Part shown: piece after piece, positions 23,498 to 35,512 of the stretch
Layout of the letters: each line of letters begins with the position of its first letter
Position numbering within the stretch: position 1 is the first letter of the stretch
Source of the DNA: Tachypleus tridentatus
Lineage: Eukaryota; Arthropoda; Merostomata; Xiphosura; Limulidae
Assembly (NCBI RefSeq): GCF_004210375.1
Contig: NW_027467782.1
Location: forward strand, 37,561,771 to 37,625,770
Length of the DNA: 64,000 nucleotides
Direction: 5' to 3'
Notes under the pieces: model-generated
The model's database searches: none
What the model was told of the DNA's origin: nothing
What the model saw: only the letters and a program-made list of their open reading frames with translations
Position numbers and translations under genes: made by a program

Positions 23498-26400
23498 GTA
23501 AATTCATGGTGTTTTTTTTTAGACCATATTTTCATTTATTAAACTGTACTAATTTAACAGAAATAGCATCTAAATTGATATCGTCCATCTTGCTTTTAAA
23601 TTTCTTTCAGCCATAACCTTTTCGTTTGATATTTCACACACCATGTGTATTGATTTAAAAATTAATTGCCTGCGTATACGTAAGATTACACTATGTAAGA
23701 AAATTTTTTACCTTTTCATGTTCCTGGGCAAAAAATGTTATTTTCTGATTGCTTATGCCTAAAGTAAATGGAAAAGGCCTATTGTCTTCAAACTTTGCTC
23801 TTGTGACTTGGGAGCGTGTATAACGAAAACATGATGGTAGAATATATTTGAGGGCTGATACGTGAAAGGGATTTATATTACAGTCGCAAATCTCGAAAAA
23901 GTATTTCTAAATATTTTTGTATAAATTTAGTATAAATACATGTAAATATTGATTCAGATGCTGTCAGGATCCGGCATGGCCAAGCGTGTTATGGCGTGCG
24001 ACTCGTAATTTCAGCGTCGCGGGTTCGCATCTCCGTCGCGCCAAACATGCTCACACTTTCAGCCTGGGGGTGTTATAATGTGACGGTCAATCCCACTTTT
24101 CGTTGGTAAAAGAGTAGCCCAAGAGTTTGCGGTGGGTGGTGATGACTAGCTGCCTTCCCTCTAGTCTTACACTGCTAAATTAGGGACGGCTAGCGCAGAT
24201 AGCCCTCGTGTAGTTTTGAGCGTAATTCAAAAACAAACAAACCATCGTAATTTAAAAAAATATAACAAATCTTTGGTTAAAAGGAATTTTAATTAAAACT
24301 TCATTTATTAAAACTGGTGTTTTCTTTTAAATTGATTCTATTATTCTTGTGGTTCAGTATTTTCAAATGACTCGCAAATACGTTGTTTTTTCACATTCTT
24401 TATGAATAAATTTAAATCCAAGTCGTATAAGTATGTCTTTAGTTTAAGTAGAGTGCATATTTACAGAGAAAAATAGAAACAAAAACTCACAGCTTAAAAC
24501 GTGTAATATAATCTATTGTACCATTTAATCATTAATTAAAAACTTTACGATTATAGTCTTATAATCGAACTGATAAGCAACCAGTTTTGGACTGACAACA
24601 GATAAAATCAGTTAACACTTAACATTAAATAACTATGTTCATGGAGTTATTGTTTTAATGAAATAGTCTCCCGATGGGACAGCGGTAAGTCTATGGATTT
24701 ACAACGCTAAGATCAGGAGTTCGATTGCCCTCGGTGGACACAGTAAATAGCCCGATGTGGTTTTGTTATAAGAAAAACTATGTGTGCTTGATCATTCGAA
24801 AAGCTTTTCATTCTCTACAGTTAATTAGAAAGTTAAGTTCTTGCTTTCTACTCCAAGTAAGCTATCAAATATATTAGACAAAAGTGAAAGAAGATTACCT
24901 CATACTTACAGTTTGTGGTCCCTACATATAGTTGTCAGATTTTCATGTATTACACGTGGACTGATATTATTACAGCTATAATAAGTGTATTTCTTTTCAA
25001 TTTATTCAAACATTTTCAAGGTACCTCTAATTGTAGCTGTAGTAATGTCAGTCCACGTGTAATAAATGAAAATCTGATAACTATGTGTAGGGGCCACAAA
25101 CTATAAGTGTGAGGTAATCTTTTGCTTAATAGATTTGATAGCTTACTTAGAGTAGAAAGCAAGAACTTAACTTTCTATTTGCGGTCACATACAGCGCTTG
25201 TACTAACATAGCTAACTCCGATCTACTGTTTTCCACTGTAAAAGCTAACTACTGTCAATTATTCTGAATTTTGTCTTTGAAAACTAACATCTCAGCTCTT
25301 GTTTTGTATATTTTATTTTGTTTTTCTCTATGAATTGATATATTAGTGATACTTACCAATGATCTGAAGACTTTTCTAATCATGGTTTTCAGTTGGTTGA
25401 TTCAAATAATTCATATTATTCGTTTGTTCACCTTCAATTTGTTTGTTTGTTTTTGAATTTCGCACAAAGCTACTCGAGGGCTATCTGTGCTAGCCGTCCG
25501 TAATTTAGCAGTGTAAGACTAGAGGGAAGGCAGCTAGTCATCACCACCCACCGCAAACTCTTGGGCTACTCTTTTACCAACGAAAAGTGGGATTGACCGT
25601 CACATTATAACACCCCCAGGCTGAAAGTGTGAGCATGTTTGGCGCGACGCGGGCGCGAACTCGGACCCTCGGATTACGATTCGCGCGCCTTACGCGCTTG
25701 GCCATGCCGGGCCCTTTTTTCACCTACAAAGTAAATAATTTCTTTATAGAATTGTCTCTGTTGATCAAACTGTTGTTACTGCACCAGATAGGAATTTTAA
25801 AATACTCCCATCTACGTTAATTAAATTGTGTTTTTATCGATTTCGTTCATAAAACGATACGTTATCTTTTATATCATTTAATTGTAATGAAAATTGAACT
25901 GTCTTATTTTCATATTATAGTTTTAACAACCTTCGTGTAATTTCCTATTAATACTATCTGCATTACTCTTAGTATTCTCAGAATATTTTGTAAATTATAA
26001 AATCTTGAAAATTAAAAGTATCATCTTCAAACTATAATACATCGAACAAGATTTATTAAATTGTATTAATATAGATATAAAAGTGTTTCTTTATATTGGT
26101 TTAATGTGTGTTTGCTCTTGTATTACAAGGAATTATTTGGTTTATCGTCTAATGATGTTGGATTCTCTGTTTGGAATTTAAATGTTACCTGTAGTATATT
26201 TATTTGAGTTGCAGTGTTAAATTTAAAAACGTGAAATTCTATTTTTTTTGTGTTACATGAATGTTGTTTTGAGTTTCGGGCTTGTTTCTCTGACGTAAAA
26301 TACGTGGAAGTTGCCATAAAGTATTTTATAAATGACATTAGTATTGTATTTGCTTTATTTTTTTACAAGAATTTAAGTATTTTGTTTATTGTATTTGGGG

Positions 26401-29400
26401 TTATTGACAGGGTGGGTATCGTGTTGTTGACTGAGGTTTCTCTATATCACCGTTATCTCAAATCTCCTTCCTAGTCGCTTTATAACCTAGAAACATCGAA
26501 CTATATATGAATTCTGTAATAAAAAGTTTTAAATTACCCATTGTAGAACGTCTGCAAAATTTATTAGCTTCAAGTGGGTTCCTCAGAAATATAAATGCAT
26601 GAAATAGATTATTACAATAATGTTAAAAGTACTTACAAGGAATTATTACTTTAGAGATAACATGAAATCAGTTTTTCTTAATTTTAATGATAGGAAATGT
26701 CGATGTTGGAGTGTGGTATGAATAAGTATTGGTAAACATATCCACATATAATTACTTTAAATGTTACCATCAATACTACACTCTTTGTTCGTCCATATAC
26801 TGATCCATCTAATCAGGACTCCAGTAATGGGTGATATTGTCCAACTCCAAGGTGCAGATGTTGATATTGACAGCCATAATATACTCTTGGAAGATGTATC
26901 ACATTCCATTAGTTGATGCTAAAGATGCCCTGAAAAGAGTTATTTCAGGGCAGTGATGAAGACGAATGCGTAATCTTATCGGTACTCCTGTAATAAACAT
27001 ACAGTATTAGTCAGAGGCTGCCACTGATGTTCATAGCAATAATAGTTTATAGGGATTAGTAAGCCATATCAAAACAGTTTTGAATATGCAACCTGTCATA
27101 TAATGTGACTCAATCTGATATAACATTTCTTAAATGGTGTGATGTAACCGAAAATTGGTAGCTTTTGGGAAAGGTATGTAACAGACCTTTCCAATGTAAA
27201 TTTTTATATGCCCATATCATGAAAATATATTCAAATGAGAATTTAAATTTTTCGAAACAAAGATATTTATTGTACGTAAGAGCATCGAAGAAATAATTTT
27301 GGTTTGCCAGAATAATTCGGAAAAAGACCTACAACAAGTCGTACGAACACAAATGTCAGAGATAAAAACCGCTGAAGTGTCCCAGGCGATGGTACGTAAA
27401 AAAATATCTCAGTCTTCTAACCGCTGAGTAATTAGATAGATATGCATGTTATTGTACACACAGACACACCAGTCACCTCACTGATGTAAGAATTATAGAT
27501 TTCTATGTGATCAGAGACTAGATGGATTATGGTAAACCTGTAGAGAGAAGTGATGAGGCTCCAAAGTTATTTTGATATAATGAACTCAACTTGTGAATGT
27601 TGAAGCAAAATCTTTTGTACTCTAAAGATACAAATCATATCTACGAAGTTTTTTGAGAACGTATTTTGAATAAACAATACTATAAATTTACAGTGAAAGG
27701 TGTTAGATCGCTATATTATTTATCTTGATAAATCCGCAAAAAATTAAGGATTTGGTTTTATATTAAATTTAAATGAAAAATTTTCTCGGAATGCATTTCA
27801 TCCAATTTCTGCATTATAAGGATATTATTTGATATTTTGTTGTTTGCAAGACACAATCATACACTGATACATTTTACGAACGTAATATTCCCAAAATAAC
27901 CTGTATTTTCATAACTGATATTAACATAAACAATAACAACAGTTCAACGTTTAACTGTGACAAATAAGAATTTTGCAAGGGAAACACCAACGGAAATCAA
28001 ATGTACCTATAGAAAACATAAAAAAAAGATCGTGTGTAATTTCATAAACTTCCAAGTTTGTGTGATTAGTTTCATTAGTTAACTCCATTAGGAAGTACAT
28101 AAAGAAACAAAAGTCTACTGTTAAGAAACTGTTTTGACACGTTTTATTTTTCTCACGAAAAGTAACATTAATGTTGTTATTTTACAACATTATTTATTTT
28201 TAATATTATTGTGAAAAACCTTAAAATTCCAACGGTGACACAAAACGTGCTAATAAAAATATTAACTCTCTGTTGTTTTCTCCAGTGTATGTTCCAGCCG
28301 AGAATCTCAACTGTACTCGTGGATACCAAAGAGATGTTAACAGGTGTTGTAAGTATATATGATACTCAATTACTTTAAACTGTTCACATTAAACACAAAT
28401 AGATGAAAGACTTTTAAAAATATGGAATTTTAGTTCAACACATATGTTTTTTGATACTAAAGACGTTGTTAGAACAATAAAATTAACACTGGGTAAATAA
28501 ATGTTTAGTTTTGTACTTTTAACGCTTTTAGATCCATGTCCTCCTGGTCACTATGACAATGGATTCCAAACTCACTGCCTGCCGTGTCCAGGAGGGACTT
28601 ACATGGCATCTTTTGCTGGTGACGCCTGTATACCTTGTCCTGATGACGAAATTACTGATGAAGAAGGAGCTGATAATAAAGATCTTTGTAGAAGTAATGG
28701 AACAAAAGGGTTTTAAAGTTTTCTTTTATTGTTTCCTTAACATTTTAAAAATGTTTATTTTTGTTCATGCAGATTGTTATAATACGATACTTCTTCATAA
28801 CTTTCATGGTTTTTAATGCATTAAAAAACTTTGCTTTTACTTGGAAATCCTACTACTCGTTTTTAAAGATGAGCTCAAACATTTACGACAAATAGTATTG
28901 AATAGCTGTCTTACCTCCAGTATATCATTTCAAAATTATGAACGGCTAACGCTGAAAGTCCTCGTTCAGCTATCCGCGAAATTGAAAAACAAACAAATAT
29001 AACGGTGTCTCAATATCACATCTGTGTGCGTCACATTATTACTAAAAAGACGTAAAGATATTTAACTAAAACAGTGTATGTCCCAAATCTATGTTTAATA
29101 TGTTTATTTTGTGTGCATAATGTCGTTTTGTAATAAAATACAGTAATTTGTCCAAATACAAAACAAATGTTTTAAAATACGATTATAACAACATTGGATT
29201 ATCAAAACGTTAGCAGTGTCTCATGAGTACTCAATAAAACTATTAGAAAGAATTGTTACCAAGTAAACGAAAAACTTCATGAGCAGTGACGTACGACGTT
29301 CAGTGTTTGTAGTCAAAATGGTATCGTTATTTATCTGGGAAATTTAGAGTAAAGAGAAATTTGTAAAATTACTGTTTTAATAGTGTTGTAAAGACGCAGA

Positions 29401-32352
29401 AACTACCATTCAGTGGATACGATTCTATAGTAAAATATAATTATGCACCATAATAAGTGAAGCTGTTAATTATAAAACTTAACACAGTAAGTGAATACCC
29501 ATTAAACAAACTGACTTTATTAAGTAGTCAATGGAAAGACAGTTTGTTTAATTTGTGTTATACATCTTTACAGTTTTAATGAATCTAAGTTGATTTAACT
29601 CACTGTGTTATACTGAGTTGTATAATATGTACATTATCGTAAAGAAAATGTCTAGATTTTTCTTGTATAGTGTGATCACGTGTGTTTGGCAGGGAAAGTC
29701 AGTAGGTTTCTTGTTGTATTGTCTATTAATGTAAATATGTTGGAAAACCTGACTGATTTTATGTTATATAACTATATAGTTATTGTTATTACATAACTGT
29801 ACTACTTGTCTACTAGTAAGGAGCTCAAATAATATAACAGGCGTCATTTTTCTTTGCTAATTATCTGTTTAACGTGTAAAGAAAAAATGTATATTTACAG
29901 TTGGCAAATTGTAAAGGTTGTTATCAATGTTTAATATGAAAATATATTATAAGTGTAAGAAATTTCATATTTATTTAATTGAAATTTTAATATGTTAATG
30001 AAGATTATTGTTGAACTTAAAGAATTATACACATTACTATTATTGTTAACTTACATTTGAAGTTTTATTTTTCTGTTTTACGTGACCGGTGGAGTACGTA
30101 AACTGATTTTAAATACGACTCTCTGTCTTAAGATCGAATTGAAGTGGTTTCGAAGGCTACGCTTCACTTGACTTCAAAATCTACAGTTCCAAGATGTGCT
30201 TGGCGAACAGCACTCATTTTGATGTGTCTTACTGCTTTGTGGTAAGTTACGACTGTAAGTTTTAACTGTGACGCATTATCCATAGCTTATTTAATTACAA
30301 TATGTATTTTAATGGACTTGAAACACGTGATTCTTATTTATTTATTTTCTGTAATGATCATGCAGCGTACTTTGTTTTTCTACACCTGGAAATATAAACC
30401 TCGGGAAGAACGGAATGTTTTGAAAAACCGTGTCGAACACAAACAGCTTGGTGATGAAAAGATAACCACTGATGAATTGGATATTTTGGAGGCTATGCCA
30501 CTGATCCCTGAATGTGAGAAGAAGGTCTCTGAAAAGAATGTTAAGAAGACAAAACTAATATACTAAGAAAGAAAAGAGTGACCAAACGAACAACCCTGGA
30601 GACGATATATGAAAACGACCTTGAAGAAAGGAATACTTTGGTTCGAAATTCAATTAAGTTCTTATTCATCTTACGTAATAATTAATATTTGATGCAAGTA
30701 AATTCACATTTTTACAGTTAAAAAAAAAAGATGCGTTCAGAGAATCTTTAATGTTCAGAGTCGTTTGAATGCGTGCAATTTTTTTTCTCCAAAATAGACT
30801 TATACATGTTCGATACCATTGAGGTCTAATAAGTCTATATGCTAGTTAAATTGATGAATCACCTCTTCTTCAATCTTAGTACATGTTGGAAGACAATTAC
30901 CATCCATTAAACTGAACACAGAGCCAATCATAACAATATATGATTGTGTAAGAAGTTCGCATTACCTTTACTGATGTCCATAGCATTAATAACATATGGA
31001 AAACATAAAGATCAGAATGCCCTTTCGTAATTTTTTATTCACATACATACTACCATTACTGATAATAAAAGCGAATTATTTTGTACGTTAGTGGCACCAT
31101 AATATATCATTTCCGCTCATATTGCTCACTTTATTTCGTTTTTTAACTGTATGTACAATGAAATGACGTCATGTTGGAGCTTTGAACATCTGATTCAGAT
31201 ATTATCAGGTTACACATAATCGGTATATAACGGCAACCTGCTTTAAAGGTGGATTGGGACCTTCTTAGCCAAGTACCAGTGTATTTGTGCCATTTTGTTG
31301 CAAGTGGTTCTACTATATCTTGTCAATGACGCTTTGAGACATTTTACAACAGTTTTTTTTCTTATTTTGACTGTCAGCCAACTTTCATTGGTCTGAAAGA
31401 CATTTAGTGAAATATCCAGTTCTCTTCTTTTGGACTTTACTAAGTTTATTGATTGTTTTAAAATGCTATAAGGTGCGTGATTTATTCCAAAGTTGCAAAA
31501 AAATAAGACAGTTTGAAAACTGTTTCTCTCTGTAACATAAGGTAAATAACCAGTCGTTTGAACTTCAGATCACATAACTTTTCATGTTTAATTTATATAA
31601 CAACAAATTGAGTAGAACACTTAACATTTAATTATAAACGTACTTTCATCTTGTCTAGTTATATAACAATAAATTGAGTAGAACACTTGACATTTAATTA
31701 TAACCGCACTTTCATCTTGTCTAGTTATATAACAATAAATTGAGTAGAACACTTGACGTTTAATTATAACCGCACTTTCATTTTGTCTAGTTATATAACA
31801 ATAAATTGAGTGGAACACTTGACATTTAATTGTTACCGTACTTTCATCTTGTCTAGACAATAATATAAACAATCTAGTTATCCTTTGTGAACGTGTAAAA
31901 TATAAATGGAAAACAGTATTTAAGCTATTGTCTGCTGTATATCATTCTTTATTCACTGCGTGAAACAATGTTTGAAATAGTTTTTCTAGTTTCCAGAAAA
32001 CATTTATGAGATAACTGAAACCAATTTCATAATTTATAATTTTTATAGAAACATTTATTTGGTTTTATGCATGTTATAGTAAAATTATTGCTCAAATTTT
32101 GAGTGTTGCACCACTAAACATAACTATATTCTACATCTTCAGAGAGAAACACCAGCGTCAAAACAAGGAAAAGCTATTAAAGAATATATCCAGCGACCTC
32201 TGTTTCCTAGAAATGTGAACAATTACGATGAACTTATTATCGTTAAACCAAATAGTAAACAAGGACATCGAAAAAAAAAGGTTGTTATTCTCATTGAAAA
32301 TTCTGACAGCCAAGATACGTTTATCATTGGAAAAGTTCGGAAACAAACCTGA
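23209..32352 (+). CDS. Candidate single-pass receptor: Ig domain + ephrin-receptor-like Cys module + TM (6-exon model)
   Basis: Predicted type I cell-surface protein; no gene name recognised. Proposed exons: 23209-23497, 28286-28348, 28532-28693, 30133-30241, 30366-30539 (end uncertain), 32143-32352. Order: signal peptide (residues about 1-22), one Ig domain (Cys36, Trp47, DAGIYTC with Cys84), a linker with two Cys (106 and 117), an ephrin-receptor-like/GCC2-GCC3 module (about 120-170, pattern CPPGHY, CPGGTY, CPDDEIT), a hydrophobic segment from about 198, then a basic cytoplasmic tail. Junctions 1-2, 2-3 and 3-4 are all phase 1, as usual for shuffled extracellular modules. The junction between exons 4 and 5 does not keep the long tail frame (phase 2 against phase 0), so either a microexon is missing, the tail is very short, or the locus is damaged. 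Such a protein would bind an extracellular ligand; its function is unknown. A secreted or pseudogene form is possible. Confidence 0.65.
23972..24240 (+). mobile_element. SINE-A copy in intron 1
   Basis: Plus-strand, almost full-length: CCGGCATGGCCAAGCG head, GGTTCGCATC B box, body with GATGACTAGCTGCC, tail of CAAAAACAAAC. Same strand as the host gene. Confidence 0.9.
24665..24775 (+). mobile_element. SINE-B copy in intron 1
   Basis: TGGGACAGCGGTAAGTC head, GAGTTCGATTGCC B box, then AATAGCCCGATGTGGTTTTG and a TTATAAGAAAAAC tail. Its tail matches the 33-bp minisatellite unit of the arms. Confidence 0.85.
24827..25176. repeat. Foldback element in intron 1 (about 150-bp arms, about 52-bp loop)
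   Basis: 24827-24981 is the reverse complement of 25034-25176 with roughly 90 percent agreement by eye. Shared blocks include AGTCCACGTGTAATA, CACAAACT, GATAGCTTACTT and TAGAAAGCAAGAACTTAAC. As RNA this would form a long imperfect hairpin within the receptor pre-mRNA. It may be a foldback transposon, a MITE or an endogenous hairpin RNA source. Confidence 0.88.
25439..25713 (-). mobile_element. SINE-A copy in intron 1, reverse orientation
   Basis: Tail at left (GTTTGTTTTTGAATTTCGC), head at right (TTGGCCATGCCGGGCC). It is absent from the matching interval of the downstream duplicate, so the insertion came after that duplication. Confidence 0.88.
26005..27405 (+). repeat. Segmental duplication, block 2 (intron 1)
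   Basis: Direct-orientation similarity to about 47660-49100: shared order of TATAAAAGTGTTT, CTCTTGTATTA, GGAATTATT, TTGTTGACTGAGGTTTCTC, CTTCAAGTG, GGTAAACATATC, GATGAAGA and GCAATGTAAA-like pieces. The repeat is non-coding intron 1 sequence of the receptor gene. Confidence 0.75.
28286..28348 (+). CDS. Exon 2: short Cys-containing linker
   Basis: A 63-base exon after TTTTCTCCAG, ending at TGTT/GTAAGT (a near-perfect donor). It joins exon 1 in phase 1 and reads VYVPAENLNCTRGYQRDVNR, then Cys. Both ends are phase 1. It includes an NCT sequon for possible N-glycosylation. Confidence 0.7.
28532..28693 (+). CDS. Exon 3: ephrin-receptor-like (GCC2/GCC3) cysteine module
   Basis: Acceptor AACGCTTTTAG; donor AGAA/GTAATG; 162 bases, phase 1 at both ends. 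It reads YPCPPGHYDNGFQTHC, then LPCPGGTYMASFAGDACIPC, then PDDEITDEEGADNKDLCR. The spacing CPPGHY-x7-C-x2-CPxGTY-x8-C-x2-CP-x4-T-x3-GA-x5-C is the signature of the ephrin-receptor-like/GCC2-GCC3 disulfide module, complete with six cysteines. This is the clearest coding stretch of the window. Confidence 0.88.
28694..30132. other. Intron 3 of the receptor model
   Basis: AT-rich. About 28920-29000 contains a worn SINE-A tail (CTAACGCTGAAAGTCC, then CGCGAAATTGAAAAACAAAC). The last about 180 bases before exon 4 are also similar to 42490-42663. Confidence 0.55.
30133..30241 (+). CDS. Exon 4: juxtamembrane stalk and start of transmembrane segment
   Basis: Acceptor CTCTGTCTTAAG; donor TGTG/GTAAGT. 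Only the phase-1 frame is open: RIEVVSKATLHLTSKSTVPR, CAWR, then TALILMCLTAL, a hydrophobic run that should continue in the next exon. A damaged relative of this exon exists at 42664-42778, which supports its being a real ancestral exon. Confidence 0.65.
30366..30539 (+). CDS. Exon 5: cytoplasmic tail, part 1 (frame unresolved)
   Basis: Acceptor GATCATGCAG. The long open frame (phase 0) reads RTLFFYTWKYKPREERNVLK and continues strongly charged, with DELDILEAMPLIPECEKK, up to a stop at 30564-30566. A donor AAT/GTTAAG at 30540 would link in frame to exon 6; AAG/GTCTCT at 30525 also would. However, exon 4 ends in phase 2. In that phase this exon reads VLCFSTPGNINLGKNGMF and stops, which makes an uninterrupted membrane segment with a very short tail. 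Confidence 0.45.
30567..31570. other. Non-coding, within intron 5 of the model
   Basis: No repeat or exon recognised. AT-rich. Confidence 0.4.
31580..31860. repeat. 65-bp tandem repeat, about 4 copies
   Basis: Unit containing AATTGAGTAGAACACTTGAC and TTTCATCTTGTCTAG, repeated with few changes just upstream of exon 6. The repetitive minus-strand open frame across it is a by-product. Confidence 0.85.
32143..32352 (+). CDS. Exon 6: cytoplasmic tail, part 2, with stop
   Basis: Acceptor CTACATCTTCAG. In phase 0 it encodes 69 residues and a stop: RETPASKQGKAIKEYIQR, PLFPRNVNNYDELIIVK, a basic patch GHRKKKVVILIE, and SQDTFIIGKVRKQT. YDEL is a YxxL-type motif usable for endocytosis or as half of an ITAM. 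A possible AATAAA lies about 1 kb downstream (33373-33378). Confidence 0.5.
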   Translation, partial: RETPASKQGKAIKEYIQRPLFPRNVNNYDELIIVKPNSKQGHRKKKVVILIENSDSQDTFIIGKVRKQT

Positions 32353-34284
32353 TTTTTCTTCAAAACTGAGAAATAGAATTAATAAACGAATTTATAAAAC
32401 AGCCATTGTTAATATGTTCACTCTAGAGTTAAGAGAAATCAAGATGGATTTTACCTCCACACTATACAGTTACACGAATGGGATTGATACTTACAAAATT
32501 GCACAAACTTTTTAAATTCAGTATCATTGATATTATTGGGTTATCAGAAACTTACATGGTAATTTAACTATTTACGTTTATGTTCAAGTAAATTAAATAT
32601 AAACTCTAAAAACTTAGTCTTAACATTTTATCGGAACATTCATAACTATTATTGAAATTTAAGAGACTGTGGCTTTAGTTCAACAATTCACAAGCGTTTT
32701 TTCATGTTTTTATCATTTCCTTTTTTGCAGCATTTACTTATTACAATATATAATGTTAAAACTTGTTTATAATATTAAATCAAAAGTAACGAAATGTTTG
32801 TATACATATTTTTCGCCCATTTAAATGTAACAGCTATTATACATTAAATGCTCATTTCGGTAATAATTGTGTGTTTGTTTATATTGTTTGTAATATAGCT
32901 CTAAGTAAATTTACTGTCATAATATAGTCCAGCAATTCACAGTTGTTACACTGAGATTTACATGCAACATTTTTTTTTACTGAAATGTATGATCTACATG
33001 AACTTCTTCAATTTCTACGTTTAATGTGTTTGACATAGTTGATTACTTCGCTTAAGCCACGTATTGGTTCTTCAATTATTACACATTGATAATTTTCTTG
33101 TGCTTTGTCTACATGTTGGATTACGTATTAATTATACAACATTTTCAGTAGAATTGTTGTGATATGCCTATGACATATTCTGTTCTTATCTTACAGTTTA
33201 TATTTATCGTTTTCAAATGGTACTCAGTGATTAACGTGTAACACTGTTAAGATATAATTTACATGCACCATTTTCGGTTATTAAAGTATTATTGACATGT
33301 GTCATCTTTCAGAGTGACGTGTAGCTGTTAGAGGTTGCGTCACACTGATTGTTACAGTTTATGCCTGAAATCAATAAACTAAAAGTTGAAATACATTTTA
33401 CTTTGTGTCTATCAGATGTGCTGGAACTCTAAATAAAGATAGCTTAACTGACTCTCGACCATAGTTAACTAGTTCACGTGTTTCACGTGCATGTATAGCG
33501 TGTCCTCTGCATAAGGAACAAGACTCTTTCCATCATCTGATAATGAATGAATGAATGTCGTCGGTGTTTGGGTACATACCCTGGAGGGTCAGGTTCTCTA
33601 AGACTTCTTCCTCCAACATCTGATAACATGGAGACATGTTTTGTTTTTTTGAAAAGGACGCCAGTCTTCCATAGGAAGGTCGTGTAAGTTAATAATCAAC
33701 TAGAATTTTCTTATCATCAAATTCAATACACGTGCTCTGCCTGTAACTTTGTTGTTGCTCTAGTGGCTGGAGTCGAAGATATTTTAATTTCGTGGTTGTT
33801 TGATCTTAATTAATTCGTCCTGACAGAAAATGTCGGACAAAAACTTAATACAATTCATCACACGATAAAACGAATATTTTATTAGTTTAAGAAAGAAATG
33901 TTAAAACTAAACCGTCCTTTTAAATCCGATGCAGAATATCCACAATCACGAAAACTTCAGATTTCTATTCTCTCATGAACTATATTTTTCTGGAAAACAA
34001 TTTTCAACTAATAGCAGTACTGATACATAGTGCAGAATAATTCTAATATTTTAACTACCAAAGACTGCCATCATGCTATTAAACATAGGAGGATAGATTC
34101 AGAAAATCAGATGCTTCATTATAAAGTGGTTATTTCTAATAATTTTCATATTTGATTAAATATTAATTTCATTATTTTTAAGAGAATTGTCAGGAATAGT
34201 GGACAAATCTAATAACTGCAAAAGAGGGAGCTTCTATTTTATTGATCAACTGCCTGATCAGAAAATGTCAGTTGATAAATAATT
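32353..34284. other. Downstream of the receptor gene
   Basis: Possible 3' UTR, with AATAAA at 33373-33378 and again near 33433. A short ATGAATGAATGAATG run lies near 33544. No exon recognised. Confidence 0.35.
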
Positions 34285-34520
34285 TTGTTTGAATTTCGCG
34301 CTAAGCTATACGAGGGCTATTTCCGCTAGTCGTCCTTAATATAGCAGTTAAAGACCCACCGACGATTGTAGGACTACTATTTTAAAAATAAATAGTGGTA
34401 TTTAACATGACTTTATAACTTCCCTACCGACGAAAGGGCGAGTATGTGTGACGTCGATTCGACCATGTGACCCTCAGATCATGGAACGAGCGTCCGAACC
34501 ACCTAGCCAATTAATAAATT
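34285..34520 (-). mobile_element. SINE-A copy, heavily diverged
   Basis: Starts GTTTGAATTTCGCGCTAAGC and ends with a CGTCCGAACCACCTAGCCAA head. The middle shows deletions. Confidence 0.7.
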
Positions 34521-35265
34521 ATGAAAATTTTGAAAAATGTCGTCCAATTTGATAATACAAAAAATATATTATTATATTTACAATAAAATTAAGTAATCCA
34601 CTTTCGTAGAAACGTTTATCATTTATACTTAAATAATTAGGTTGCTCCCTTACCATCAGTCAAAACATAATCATATTCAAATAATGACGTATTCCACTTA
34701 CCTTGAACAAAATTATCTTCCTATTATGCTTCAAAATTTGAATTGTATTTTATTTATTGTATTTTTGACTTGTACAGTTATCAAAATTAAATTCAATAAA
34801 GCTTCTTTGTTTTGTATTTCATATGATTATTTTTCTTTTATATTTTATTTTGCACGTCTAGTTATATCAAAGACTATTGACGAAGAATAACGTTAATAAG
34901 TTTCAGATATTTCAAGTACTAATTTATTCTAATACTCGAGTTATCATTCAAAAGTATCATCTAAACTATTAAGTACAGGCTATAAATACATCTAGGTATT
35001 TATGTACACTATACAATATATTGTAGAAAAATATCATTTTTCATAATGAAAATAACAAATCAAACAAAAAAATCTTAGAAATGAAGTATTCTCCCATTTT
35101 ATTTTTCTTTACCTTAGGTACATTTTCTCATTTCTCCACAAATGTATAATTCACAGTAGACAAACAAATCAAGGTTCTCGCGCTTTCGTAAAGTACATTT
35201 TTTTAGTTGATTAACACAAAATCGGAGTTCGATTATTTAATTTATCGTTTCTTTATTCACTGAGA
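34521..35265. other. AT-rich non-coding sequence
   Basis: The 82-codon frame at 34642-34890 is hydrophobic low-complexity without domain or splice support. Confidence 0.4.
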
Positions 35266-35269
35266 GAGC

Positions 35270-35512
35270 ACGTCCTGGTGTTAGCGTACCTGGAGGGTTT
35301 ATTATTCGCATCCCGCTGTTAAAAAATTTCTCTCACACTTTAGGAAAATGGATTCGCTACAAGAGGGACAGTAAAATTCCAATATTTGTAAAACAGTTGA
35401 CAATGAATACCTTTTTGTAGCTGTCTTTTCTCTAGTTCAAAATACAAAACTGCTGAGCTCACAAAGTACTTGCTCAGCTTTACGCTAAAATTATGAAACA
35501 AACAAAAATACC
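35270..35512 (+). mobile_element. Worn SINE-A-like copy
   Basis: Head-like GTGTTAGCGTACCTGGAGGG and ATTCGCATCCC, tail-like GCTAAAATTATGAAACAAAC. The body is poorly matched, so this is an old copy at best. Confidence 0.4.
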
